A stretch of DNA of 64,000 nt. Origin: Streptomyces griseoviridis (lineage in GTDB: Bacteria; Actinomycetota; Actinomycetes; Streptomycetales; Streptomycetaceae). Below are positions 8,988 to 21,034 of the stretch, piece after piece (position 1 is the stretch's first letter; each line of letters opens with the position of its first letter). The stretch is from the NCBI RefSeq assembly GCF_005222485.1, contig NZ_CP029078.1:5607501-5671500 (forward strand), read 5' to 3'. Both the position numbers and the translations under genes were made by a program. The notes under the pieces are model-generated. The model saw only the letters and a list, made by a program, of their open reading frames with translations. It had not been told where the DNA came from and did not search any database.

Positions 8988-9018
8988 CTCCCGGGACCCG
9001 GCAGGCGGGTCCCGGGAG
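8988..9018. terminator. strong 13-bp hairpin terminator
   Basis: CTCCCGGGACCCG, a five-base loop, then CGGGTCCCGGGAG: a perfect 13-bp stem 20 bases after the stop of the small secreted protein. There is no clear T-run, as is usual in Streptomyces terminators. Confidence 0.75.
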
Positions 9019-9109
9019 CCTGGGCGGAGCCGACCAGCCGCCGGCCTGGGGGAGCCGGGCGCCCGGCATCCCGAACGCGTCGGCATCAGGACATCGATCG
9101 CTTGTCGCG

Positions 9110-9166
9110 AATGTCTTCCGTCATCACCGATGTCTTCCGTTATCGCCGATGTCTTCGGTTCTCCGT
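9110..9166. repeat. three imperfect ~19-bp direct repeats in the 8969-9474 intergenic region
   Basis: CGAATGTCTTCCGTCATCAC at 9109, CGATGTCTTCCGTTATCGC at 9129 and CGATGTCTTCGGTTCTCCG at 9148 are imperfect copies with a 19-20-base period. They lie in the 506-bp gap before the GH114 gene, which is also less GC-rich than its surroundings. A GGAGGAG/CTCCTCC inverted repeat follows at 9333-9349. Binding sites for a regulator of the glycosidase are one possibility. No gene is seen in this gap. Confidence 0.55.
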
Positions 9167-9474
9167 GAATCCAGGTATTTCCATCGCCATTCAGCGGCCT
9201 TTCCGGGGCGGAATCGGTCATGCCAGGACAAGAGCAGGGCCGACCGCGAGGCAGGAATTCCATTCCGCCGTGATTGATTTCCCGGCTCATTGACAGGCCC
9301 CGGTGGAAGAAGCTTCACTTCAGCATCGAGCCGGAGGAGACACTCCTCCGAGCCGAAGAGGTGCGCCCATCCGGTAGCGAATCGACGACCAATTCGGAGC
9401 CCGGACCGAGTCGCCAGGACGTGTCGTGCACCGTCCGAGGCGGGGACGCGCCCACGATCTCTCGGAGATCCCGT

Positions 9475-10305
9475 ATGAAGGACAACGCGATCAGCGTTCT
9501 GCATCGATGTCTTGTGCTGGCTGTCGTCGTGGCGGCCGCGTTCATCGCCTGGCCCGCGCCGTCCGAGGCGGCGTCGGCCAAGACCCTGCCCCCGGCCGCG
9601 GGCGGCTTCGACTACCAGATCGGCGGCCCCTACACGCCGGCCGCCGGAGTCAAGATCGTCAGCCGCGACCACACGGCGAGCCCCGCGTCCAACCTGTACA
9701 ACATCTGCTACATCAACGCCTTCCAGACCCAGCCGGGCGCGAGTTCCGAATGGGCCGCGGACCTCCTGCTGCGCGACGCGAGCGGCAAGCTGGTGGAGGA
9801 CAAGGAGTGGCCGGGCGAGTACCTGCTCGACGTGCGCACCGAGGCCAAGCGGGCGGCCATTCTCCAGAAGGTCGGGGGCTGGATCGACGAATGCGCGACG
9901 AAGGGATTCGACGCCGTCGAACCGGACAACTACGACCACTACACCCGCTCGAAGGGCCTGATCGACCCGAGCGAATCCAAGAAGTACATGAAGCTCCTCG
10001 TCGACCGCGCACACGCGAAGAACCTGGCGATCGCCCAGAAGAACACCCTCGAACTCGCCGGTGACGCCTCTTCTCTCGGCATCGACTTCGCCGTCGTCGA
10101 GGAGTGCGGTGTGATCTGGTCCGGCGCCAGCGCGCCCGAATGCCCCGAGTACTACGCGGCGTTCGGCAACCGCATCATCGACATCGAGTACACCAACGCG
10201 GGCATGAACCGGGCCTGCGCCTCCTACGCGGGCGTCTTCAGCATCGTGCAGCGCGATGTCTCGGTCACCCCGAACGGCCTCCGCAAGACCTGCGCCGGCC
10301 AGTAG
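9475..10305 (+). CDS. secreted GH114-type endo-alpha-1,4-polygalactosaminidase-like glycosidase
   Basis: A 276-residue protein starting at ATG 9475 with GGAG seven bases upstream. Residues 1-32 form a signal peptide (VLAVVVAAAFIAWPAPSEA). The mature chain has the marks of the GH114 TIM barrel: FDYQIGGPY near the start, YNICYINAFQTQPG, the DVRTEAKRAAI helix, GFDAVEPDNYDHY with candidate acidic catalytic residues, NLAIAQKNTLE, FAVVEECGV and DIEYTN. The family is thought to cleave alpha-1,4-galactosaminan, a fungal and bacterial extracellular polymer. The gene stands alone, convergent with the CRISPR cas operon. The family call is good; the substrate is inferred from the family. Confidence 0.82.
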   Translation: MKDNAISVLHRCLVLAVVVAAAFIAWPAPSEAASAKTLPPAAGGFDYQIGGPYTPAAGVKIVSRDHTASPASNLYNICYINAFQTQPGASSEWAADLLLRDASGKLVEDKEWPGEYLLDVRTEAKRAAILQKVGGWIDECATKGFDAVEPDNYDHYTRSKGLIDPSESKKYMKLLVDRAHAKNLAIAQKNTLELAGDASSLGIDFAVVEECGVIWSGASAPECPEYYAAFGNRIIDIEYTNAGMNRACASYAGVFSIVQRDVSVTPNGLRKTCAGQ

Positions 10306-10387
10306 GACCGAGCCGAGCGGGCCTTGCCGACCCGCCCCTGCCCCTGTGGTCTCAGTCGTCTCCGACGCTCCCGCGGCCTCCGCGGAA

Positions 10388-10412
10388 CTCCGACCGGTCG
10401 TCGTGGTCGGAG
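10388..10412. terminator. hairpin between convergent GH114 and casE
   Basis: CTCCGACC, a nine-base loop, then GGTCGGAG: a perfect 8-bp stem midway between the GH114 stop at 10305 and the casE stop at 10462. It could end transcription from both sides. Confidence 0.5.
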
Positions 10413-10461
10413 GTCGGGGCGAGCACGGGGGCGGGGTGCGGCGGGTGGGCTCGAAGTCGTT

Positions 10462-14080
<3,619 letters not shown>

Positions 14081-14088
<8 letters not shown>

Positions 14089-15712
14089 GTGCGGTCTCCC
14101 CTCGGAGTTCGGCCGGGGCCCGCCCACCGGACACGGCTTTGTCGAAGAGCCGCTCGCCCCGGGCGCGCGCTCGATGGTTGCGGTCGCTGGGCGGCAGGGT
14201 GTCGAGGCGCCGGAGCAACTGGGTGCGAGCCATGTTCATCAATTCCATCGCGTAGGCGACCAAGGGAGCGGACACCGGGTCGTCGTCCTCGAAACCGCGG
14301 TCGATCACCTCGTCCAGCAGTTCGTGGAAGGGGTCCTCGGCCGCGGGCCAGAAGGCGTACCGGGCGTCGAGCCGGGCCACCTGGCTGGTCTCCTCCCCGG
14401 CCCTCATGGCGGGGAACGCGGTCTCCGCGGCCACGATCGCCGCGTTCTTCAGGGTCCGCGCCAGGTGCTCGGCGACGATCGAGCCACGGCGGGACGCCCG
14501 GTAGAGGTGCGCGGCCATGCCCGGCGCGTAGGGGTAGGCGCCGTGCGTCCAGATGACGGGGAGTGCTTTGTTGGCCAGGAGCCCGACAGCCCAGAGCTGG
14601 TACGGGGCGCCCTTCCGTGCTTCCTGGTACGGGCCCTGCGGTTCCGCTCGCTGATGGGGGAGGAGGGACCGCAGCCGCGCGTACATACCGGTCCTGTCGT
14701 CCCTGACGGCGCCGTACAGGGCATGGGCCTGTTGCCAGAGAGCCCGGCTGGGCGAGGGCCACAAGGGCTTGGACACGCCGCTCGTCGTCTCGCTGTACAC
14801 GGCGTCCTGAAGATGACGCGCCGGGTCGAGTTCCAGGATCTCACCGGCCCCGATCAGTACCCGGTCGACCATGATCTGCCCGTGAGGTCCGCGTGCCGGA
14901 CGCAGCAGCACGGAACGGCCCAGGGAGCTGTGCAGGTCCGCTGAGCTTCGCGGCTTCCGGGGCTTCGGCTTCTCCACGAACGTACGCCGCTCGAAATCGG
15001 CCGCGGTCCAGGAGGTGTTGAGCGGCTTCCCCGGCCCGTCAGGCGGATAGAGGTTCAGGCGCAGTGTCTCGCCGAGCGTCCGCCCCAGGGCGACGACCCG
15101 GATCCGCCCCGCCAGCCGGCCCGCCGCGAGATTGGTGATCTTGGCGCCGAGCAGATCCCCTGACATGCGGGCCCGTCCGTAAGGGCCGTAGACGTGCTGG
15201 GTGAGGGTGGCGCGGAACGCGTCCGCCGCCGGGAGCGGGTTGGGGCGTTCGAGGTGATGGTGGTCGAAGTGCTGGTTGTAGTCGCCGGCGTGCTCGATGA
15301 CCAGTTGGGCGGTTCCGGTGCCGTCTTTGCGGAGATTCGCGGCCAGTTGGGAGTTCTGGGCCAGCGGCTTCGTGGGGTGGAACAGGTCCCAGGAGTCCGC
15401 TGGTTCCTTCGACAGCCAGGCGGCGGCCGGCGCCAGGGCCTTTCCGCCGCGGACCCAGGCGCTCCAGTCCTCGTCGGACGACGGGCAGGTGCCGGACGCG
15501 AAGCAGATGGCGAGCAAGTACTCGATGACGGCGACGGTCTCGCCCGGCGAGGCGCAGTCCAGGGCGGCGAGGCCGTCGGCCTGGGCGAGGAGCGCGCACA
15601 GGGAGTGGTGCGCGGTCGCGCCGTCGAGGCCGACGGCGGGGACGCAGGGCTGGAAGCGAGGGTCCCAGCCGACGCGTCGCCCGGCCGGAACCGGCGGTCG
15701 GCTCTCGTGCAA
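14081..15712 (-). CDS. casA: type I-E Cascade large subunit Cse1 (CasA, Cas8e)
   Basis: A 543-residue Cse1 from a TTG start at 15712 with AGAGGGGG seven bases upstream. The usual N-terminal WIPV-DG motif appears here as FQPCVPAVGLDG, followed by ETVAVIEYLLAICFASG and DWSAWVRGG. Later family segments are DLFHPTKPLAQ, LGAKITNLAAGRLAGRI and PYQLWAVGLLANKALPVIW. Cse1 reads the PAM and normally recruits Cas3. The same frame stays open to an ATG at 15859, but that start lies in a CRISPR repeat, so I reject it. No cas3 lies upstream, so what this subunit recruits is an open question. Confidence 0.9.
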
Positions 15713-15827
15713 TCCGCTGCCCCCTCTTTGTGGATCAACAGCCACAAAACTAACGGGTGTTGGCGTCGAGGGAGAGGTGTTCTCCGCTTCTCGCCACACG
15801 GTGAGCACTCCGCGGACCCCGAAGCGC

Positions 15828-15911
15828 GGGACACCCCCGCCCACGCGGGGAAAAGCCATTCCAGAGCCCTCCAGGCTCCCGACGGGCCACTCCCGCCGTG
15901 AGCGGGAAGCG
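15828..15911 (-). CRISPR. mini-CRISPR: one good and one degenerate type I-E repeat around a ~28-nt spacer
   Basis: 15828-15855 on the minus strand reads as a typical I-E repeat: a CCCCGC/GCGGGG 6-bp stem with a GTGG loop and a GGGGGTGTCCC-like 3' side, close to actinobacterial I-E repeats as I remember them. At 15884-15911 a second copy agrees at about 19 of 28 positions and keeps a TCCCGC/GCGGGA stem. The intervening 15856-15883 is 28 nt, shorter than the usual 32-33. The element sits 115 bases upstream of casA in the same direction. It may be a remnant, or a fixed single guide for the adjacent Cascade. Confidence 0.5.
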
Positions 15912-16100
15912 CTGTGACGGCCGTGAAGCCGTTTGTCCGTACCGGTAGTGGACCGCCCGGCCGGATGACATCCACCCAGGGAACTAAACTCAGAGGTGCC
16001 GATGTCTCGGCACCCCGGCAGCGCTCCACCGGGAGACCGGCGAGGTGCGAGCGGCTCCCGTCCCGTGCACGCGGAACGGGAACCACTCGCTGCTGGGGCA

Positions 16101-16137
16101 GGCCGTTCTCGACGCTCTCGCTGCGTCGAGAACGGCC
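16101..16137. terminator. perfect 15-bp hairpin after the small membrane gene
   Basis: GGCCGTTCTCGACGC, a seven-base loop, then GCGTCGAGAACGGCC. It begins three bases after the stop codon of the 37-residue ORF (stop 16140-16142, read leftward), so it is well placed as that gene's terminator and would insulate it from the casA leader. Confidence 0.75.
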
Positions 16138-16139
16138 GT

Positions 16140-16253
16140 CTACCAGAGGTAGTCGACTGCCTTGGCCACTACTGCGCTGACCACGGCGGCCACCAGGATG
16201 AGGAACAGTTCCTCCCTGCGGCGCCCCAGCCACTCACGTGCTGTCGTTCTCAT
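16140..16253 (-). CDS. 37-residue single-span membrane protein
   Basis: A very short ORF beginning at ATG 16253 with an excellent ribosome-binding site (GGAAGGAAGGAC). The peptide starts MRTTAREWLGRRREELF, a basic amphipathic leader, then has a hydrophobic span LILVAAVVSAVVAKAV and ends DYLW. It is followed at once by a strong hairpin terminator. Its architecture resembles small membrane-active peptides such as type I toxins or holin-like effectors, but I recognise no family. Position between the Cascade operon and the STAND gene, together with a second small membrane gene, suggests it belongs to the same system. Coding status is inferred from the ribosome-binding site and hydrophobic pattern. 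Confidence 0.6.
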   Translation of the reverse strand: MRTTAREWLGRRREELFLILVAAVVSAVVAKAVDYLW

Positions 16254-16528
16254 GTCCTTCCTTCCGTGTCGGGACCTGCAGCGCCGCAGACGCAGAGCTG
16301 CAGGCGCCGCCACGGCTTGAGCGGGCGGCAGCACGGGAGAAGGTTTACACCAACGCCCTTGCTCCAGGAGGGTTTTCAGGCCACCGAAGCCCAGGAGAGG
16401 TGTGTTCAGCAAAGGGCCCTTCACGCTCCCGAGTTCTGTCAGAAGTCCATGTGGTCGTTCTGTGTGAGCAGGGCCCGCCGCGAGCACGGATGCGGTCGGT
16501 TCGCGGGGCGTCGGACGCGGTCCCATTC
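16254..16528. other. gap between the two small membrane genes
   Basis: About 275 bases with no supported ORF on either strand. A CTGCAG repeat pair (near 16280 and 16302) lies just upstream of the 37-residue gene and may be part of its promoter. Composition is somewhat less GC-rich than the flanking genes. The gap implies separate promoters for the two small genes. Confidence 0.4.
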
Positions 16529-16705
16529 TCAACGCGGGCGTCGGCGTACGAGGATGCTGAGCGTCGTTCGCGCGTCCTTGCGGCGCTCCGGTGCGGAGGC
16601 GAGGACGGAGACGAGTGCCACGGTGAGCAGGGCGACCGTGTAGAGGAGACCGGCGGAGCCGCTCAGGAGAAGTGTGGAGGAGAGCAGATGAGAGAGCTGA
16701 GACAC
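16529..16705 (-). CDS. 58-residue membrane protein, divergent from the STAND gene
   Basis: Starts at GTG 16705 with AGAAGGA about seven bases upstream and ends at TGA 16529-16531. The sequence opens SQLSHLLSSTLLLSGSAGLLY, continues with a hydrophobic span TVALLTVALVSVLASA, and ends in a basic tail (PERRKDARTT, then ILVRRRPR). A second, shorter hydrophobic stretch precedes the main span, so one or two spans are possible. It is divergent from the STAND NTPase gene with about 180 bases between starts, a layout that allows shared control. No family recognised. Too short for most gene callers; I support it from the ribosome-binding site, hydrophobic profile and position. Confidence 0.55.
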   Translation of the reverse strand: MSQLSHLLSSTLLLSGSAGLLYTVALLTVALVSVLASAPERRKDARTTLSILVRRRPR

Positions 16706-16886
16706 GGGGCGTCCTTCTGCGGGAGCCGGTTTCGGCTGCTGTGGTAGTGGCTCCAGACTGACGACGACGGTGCTGTGACGTTAAGTTGGGACGACCGCCG
16801 CGCAGAGTCTCCGCAGGTCAGTCCGCTTGAGGTCGTACGGAGGCGGCGGGGTTTTCGGGTGGCGGACGAGAACGGGAGCGGGGCCG

Positions 16887-19800
16887 GTGGCGCCTTCGGA
16901 GAGACGCGCGCGAGACGAGCTGCACCGCATGCTGACGGAAGCATGGTGCGACGCGAAGGTGAATCCTGGCTCCGTGGCCGCGGAGTTGGCGATCTCCCGT
17001 TCGACGCTGCACGGCTGGATCGGAGGGAGGACCGTTCCCTCACCGGAGCGAGCGCCTGACTTCTGGGCTCTGGTACGGCTGTTGCGGCGGGCGCCCGGCG
17101 CCTCGCCGCGCTCGGACGCCGCCTGGGAGGCCGCTCTGCTCGCGGCTCAGACGGAAGCGCAGGGCGCGCAGCACCGGCAACTCCCGTCGAACCGGCGGCG
17201 GTTGGACCCTGGCCTCCGTTTCATCGGGCTGCACCGGGCGGCCCCCGACGTCTCCACCGTCGAGGTCCGGGGCAGGGCGAACGAGCGGACGGTGATGAAC
17301 GCGTTCGCCCAGGACTCCGGACCCGAGGCGCCGTCGTACCTGTGCTGGCTCGCCGACGGTCCCGCGGGCAAGACGACGCTGCTCGCCGACTACGTCCGCC
17401 GGAAGCCCCCGGCCGACCTCGACATCCTGACGTTCTTCGTCTCCGCGGCCCACGGCACCGACACCCGGGCGGAGTTCGAGCGGGAGATCGTCGACCAGAT
17501 CGACGCTCTCCTCGGCAGGTCCAAGAGCCCCGGCAGCCCCGGCAGCCCCGTCCCGCGTGGCACCCGGAGGTGGTCCGCCCTCTTCGCCGAGGCCGCCGCG
17601 AAGAGCGCGCGACACGGACGGAACCTGCTGCTCGTGGTCGACGGACTCGACGACGACGTCGCCTGGTCGGACCCCGCGGGCACGAACGGGACACCGGAGC
17701 CCCGGACCCGCCCCGAGGCCAAGCAGAAGGGCCCGGTCAAGGCCGTGCGGAGCACCGCGCGCGGAAGCATCGCCGGCCTCCTGCCCGCCCACCCGCCGCC
17801 CCCCATGCGCGTCATCGTCTCCCTCCGGCGTGCTGTGCCCCTCCCCGGCGATGTCCCCGAGAAGCGGCATCCACTGCGCGAGAGCAGCCACCTGCGGACC
17901 CTCCTGCCCGTCGCGGGGATAGCGCGGATCCGACAGCCGCCACCGGACGGCACCGCGCTGGGCGAACCGGTCGCGGGGCTGCTCGCCGTGGCGGGCGGCG
18001 GCCTGCGCATGACGGACCTGGCGGAGCTGACCGGGCTCTCCGCCGACCACCTCGACCGCCTGGCGCACGGCCCGGCTGGGCGCGCCCTCGTGACCGACGA
18101 TCCGGTGCTCCGGACGTACGCGTTGGCGGACGCCCCTCTCGTCGACGCGATCCTCGCGGACCTGGCGGAGCCAGAAGTCCGGCGGTACACAGCGGACTTG
18201 CTGGCCTGGTCGCGGACCTGGCGGGCGGCCGGCTGGCCGGACGGCACTCCTCCCTACCCTCTGACACATCAGCTCCGCCTGCTGACCGACACCGCCGAAC
18301 GCGCCGAGTTCGTCCTCGACCTGCCTCGCCTGCGTCGACTCGCCCACACGGCCGGACCGGACGTCGCGCTCGCCCAACTGGACGCCTTCGAGAGGGAGAT
18401 CAACGAAGCGGCGGACGTCACGTCCGACGCCGACGCTCTGGCGACCCTGGTACGTCTCCGCGGGGCGCGGTCCCTGCTGCGCCCGGAGTACGACGCGGAC
18501 GTGCCCGACGGGGCTGCCGCCCTCTTCGTCAGGCTCGGGGACCGGGAGCGCGCACGCGCCCTGGCCCGTTCCGCACCCACGGCCCTCGCCAGGGCCGTGC
18601 AACTCGCGGACGTGGCAGTGGAACTGGCCCTCGCGGGACGGTCCTTTGGGGAGCGGACCGACCTGGACGCCGTCGTGCGGGAGACCGTCGAGTGGCTGCT
18701 CCGTGACCGGGCCCACCAGGGCTTTCCCGGTGCCTTCCGAGACCCCGAGTCGTACGCGCGGCTCCTCTGCGCCGCGGGCACGCTCGCGCGTCTGAACGGT
18801 CCCGGCGTCGCCCGGCCGTTGTTCCTCGCCGTGCTCCACGACCCTGCGGCCGGGACAGCGGCGGTCATCGAGGCGGCGGCGGCGCTGGACGCCGTCAAGG
18901 AGTTGCGCTGCCGGGCGGAGACGCTCAGCGCGGGTGACCCGCGGGCCAGGACCGCGGCGGTGGAACTCTATGGTCTGCTGCCGCAGGTCGCCCCCTACCT
19001 CGGCCGGTACGCCGGTGATCGCATCGAGGCCGTCTGCGAGGAACTCGGCGACGCGGAAGGACTCGGCGCGGTCGACGTGCTGGCCGCCGCGGCGTCGGCG
19101 CTCAGCACTCTGCCCGCCAAGCGACATGGCCGAGCCGCCGATCAGATGCACAAGGCCCTGGCCCGGATGCGCCAGGCGATCAAGGCGCTCAGGGACCCGG
19201 TGCCCCCGTCCGACGTCCTGTCCGAAGCTGATCGGGCTCACCTGCGCCGCGAACTCGCCGGGACACTGACGCGTCTTGCCAAGGCCGCAGCCGACATGGA
19301 CGCGAAGGGCGACCTCGGCGGCATCAGACGTCTCATGGAGACCCTGCCCGAAGACCTGCGCGTCGGAGTGCTCGACGACCCCCTGCTGGAGCGGGCGCAG
19401 TGGGTCCTGGACACAGCCGAGGACGACAGAGCGCGACGGAACAGCGGGGTGGCGCAGGCCGCCGCCGAGAAGAGTGAGGCCGAACGCAAGGCGAAGCGCA
19501 GGGCCGGCGACGCCGAGCGCGCGGCATTCACGAGGCAGCGCATGGCCCACAAGGCGCGATCCGCCCGGACACCACGGCCCGCACGGACAGAACCCGAGGA
19601 CACCCAGCCCCCACCCCCGCCCCGGCACACCCCCGCACCCCGGCGCCCGCGTCCGCACCGGCGGTCGACCGGTCTGCTGCGCCCTGGTGACGGCCCGTAC
19701 CCCGACCGCCCGGAGCAGCCCCTGCTCCCGCTGCTTTTGGAGGCGGACGACCAACTGGCCGCGGGTCACCTCCCGCGCAGTCGGGAACTCCTGGAGTCCG

Positions 19801-20933
19801 CCCTGCGGAGCCGTCACGCGGTGCGGCCCACGAACCTCCCGTCGCTCCCGGAGAGCTGGACGGCAGACCTCTTCCAGGCCATGGGCGCCGCAGGCGGGTG
19901 GGACGAGGCCGAAGCGCTCGCGAAGATCCTGCCCGGCACACCTGCCCGCGCCCGGCACCTGGCGGCCCTCTCCCTCGGCTGCTCCCTCGCCGGACACGAC
20001 GACCCGGGCGCCCGCTACGCCCGAGCGGCGGCCCGCCTGGTCCCCGACGCCGCCGCCCCTGACCTGGCGAACGCCGTGGCTCAGGCTCTCGCCCACGCCG
20101 GGGACGGGCCCGCGGCCACGGCGATGGCGACCGGAAGCACCGCCGCGCAACGGCGACACGCGCTGACGACGGTCGCAGCCGGGCTCGTACGACACCGTCC
20201 GGAGGCGGCGGCACGGGCCGCCGGGCCTCTGGTGGAGGCCGTCGCACGGCGAATCGACGCCGGGGGCAGCCCGCTCACCCTTCTCTCCGGACTCGCGGCG
20301 CTGCTGCTCGCCTTCCCGGACGTGCGGGACCCGGCCCCACCGTTGAGCGACGCACTCCGCCGCACCGCTCTCCAGGTGGCCGACCCCTCCACGGCGCCGC
20401 AGGCCCGGACGATGGCCGCCCTCGCCCTGCTGGCCCGGCTCGGCTGCCTGCCGGACGGAGCCATGGACGCCGTCGAAAGCGCGGTCCACCGCTGGCGACA
20501 CACCCTTCGACCGGAACCACGGCTCGCCGCGGAGCTGGCGTTGCTGGCCGCGGTGGAAGGCGACACCGCCGCCGTGCGGCAGCACGCCGAGACGGCGCCG
20601 ACGCCGGACGACCGAGCAAGGGCGCTCGGTACGGCCGCCGCGCACCTGGCGGGCGCCCACGTGGCGTTGGCCGTGGACAGCGGCGCTGAGCAGCGGGTGA
20701 CGCGGACCTGCCTGGTGCTCGCCCGGGCCGCAGGCGACGGCCGGCCCCCGGCCGAAGGGACGGCCCGCCGGATCGCGCTGGAGCTTTCGCGGGACGACGC
20801 CGCGTGGACGCGCACGATCCCGCTGCTCCCGGCACTCGCCCCTGGGGCGCTGGGGCCCCTGGGCGCGATGGGGAGGGACACGTACCGGCCCGAGGAAGGA
20901 GCCCCTGGCGGCGGCACGGCACCTCGGAGGTGA
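16887..20933 (+). CDS. HTH-domain STAND NTPase with long helical-repeat C terminus
   Basis: About 1348 residues from GTG 16887, which has GGGAG at eight-base spacing; a TTG at 16827 would add 20 residues. The first 60 residues form a Streptomyces-type helix-turn-helix ([13 protein letters not shown], then [26 protein letters not shown]). Walker A ([10 protein letters not shown]) lies near residue 157 and Walker B ([11 protein letters not shown]) near 250. The remaining ~1000 residues are Ala/Leu-rich helical repeats, broken at about 865-930 by a basic, Pro-rich linker. STAND NTPases sense a trigger and oligomerise; many are antiphage or cell-death switches. Lying beside a Cas3-less Cascade and divergent from a small membrane protein, it is the likely signalling partner. 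No C-terminal effector domain was recognised. Confidence 0.8.
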   Translation: MAPSERRARDELHRMLTEAWCDAKVNPGSVAAELAISRSTLHGWIGGRTVPSPERAPDFWALVRLLRRAPGASPRSDAAWEAALLAAQTEAQGAQHRQLPSNRRRLDPGLRFIGLHRAAPDVSTVEVRGRANERTVMNAFAQDSGPEAPSYLCWLADGPAGKTTLLADYVRRKPPADLDILTFFVSAAHGTDTRAEFEREIVDQIDALLGRSKSPGSPGSPVPRGTRRWSALFAEAAAKSARHGRNLLLVVDGLDDDVAWSDPAGTNGTPEPRTRPEAKQKGPVKAVRSTARGSIAGLLPAHPPPPMRVIVSLRRAVPLPGDVPEKRHPLRESSHLRTLLPVAGIARIRQPPPDGTALGEPVAGLLAVAGGGLRMTDLAELTGLSADHLDRLAHGPAGRALVTDDPVLRTYALADAPLVDAILADLAEPEVRRYTADLLAWSRTWRAAGWPDGTPPYPLTHQLRLLTDTAERAEFVLDLPRLRRLAHTAGPDVALAQLDAFEREINEAADVTSDADALATLVRLRGARSLLRPEYDADVPDGAAALFVRLGDRERARALARSAPTALARAVQLADVAVELALAGRSFGERTDLDAVVRETVEWLLRDRAHQGFPGAFRDPESYARLLCAAGTLARLNGPGVARPLFLAVLHDPAAGTAAVIEAAAALDAVKELRCRAETLSAGDPRARTAAVELYGLLPQVAPYLGRYAGDRIEAVCEELGDAEGLGAVDVLAAAASALSTLPAKRHGRAADQMHKALARMRQAIKALRDPVPPSDVLSEADRAHLRRELAGTLTRLAKAAADMDAKGDLGGIRRLMETLPEDLRVGVLDDPLLERAQWVLDTAEDDRARRNSGVAQAAAEKSEAERKAKRRAGDAERAAFTRQRMAHKARSARTPRPARTEPEDTQPPPPPRHTPAPRRPRPHRRSTGLLRPGDGPYPDRPEQPLLPLLLEADDQLAAGHLPRSRELLESALRSRHAVRPTNLPSLPESWTADLFQAMGAAGGWDEAEALAKILPGTPARARHLAALSLGCSLAGHDDPGARYARAAARLVPDAAAPDLANAVAQALAHAGDGPAATAMATGSTAAQRRHALTTVAAGLVRHRPEAAARAAGPLVEAVARRIDAGGSPLTLLSGLAALLLAFPDVRDPAPPLSDALRRTALQVADPSTAPQARTMAALALLARLGCLPDGAMDAVESAVHRWRHTLRPEPRLAAELALLAAVEGDTAAVRQHAETAPTPDDRARALGTAAAHLAGAHVALAVDSGAEQRVTRTCLVLARAAGDGRPPAEGTARRIALELSRDDAAWTRTIPLLPALAPGALGPLGAMGRDTYRPEEGAPGGGTAPRR

Positions 20934-20961
20934 GGCCCCGCCGCTCCGTCGCGTCGGGGCC
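20934..20961. terminator. possible hairpin after the STAND gene
   Basis: GGCCCCG and CGGGGCC (7 bp) with a 14-base loop begin at the base after the stop codon. The stem is modest and the loop long, so this is a tentative terminator between the STAND gene and the next gene at 21035. Confidence 0.35.
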
Positions 20962-21034
20962 CACCCCGCCGCAGCCGTGCGGAGCCCACGCCGGCCTCCC
21001 CGCGCGGAGAGGGCCCTGTGAGACGCTGGATCAC

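Larger units (their letters stand above)
15713..16139. other. 427-bp non-coding region upstream of casA: mini-CRISPR, hairpins, likely leader
   Basis: No convincing gene is seen here. It holds the two repeat-like elements at 15828-15911, a less GC-rich stretch (GGGAACTAAACTC near 15980-15992) that could carry a leftward promoter, a perfect 8-bp stem-loop at 15995-16014 (GGTGCCGA/TCGGCACC) and a strong hairpin at 16101-16137. Transcription toward casA through the mini-CRISPR would give a leader transcript with Cas6e-type hairpins. Confidence 0.6.

Noticed and set aside
8281..9168. 295-codon plus-strand open frame over the small secreted protein
   Set aside because: Arg/Gly-rich shadow; the frame starting at ATG 8474 has a signal peptide and ribosome-binding site.
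9292..9297. TTGACA as a -35 box for the GH114 gene
   Set aside because: No acceptable -10 sequence at 16-18 bases downstream; could be chance.
15713..15859. Extended casA start at ATG 15859
   Set aside because: The added codons translate the CRISPR repeat and leader, and no ribosome-binding site precedes it; TTG 15712 has one.
17040..20660. Very long open frame antisense to the STAND gene
   Set aside because: A shadow caused by high third-position GC; no recognisable domains, and the sense frame has clear motifs.
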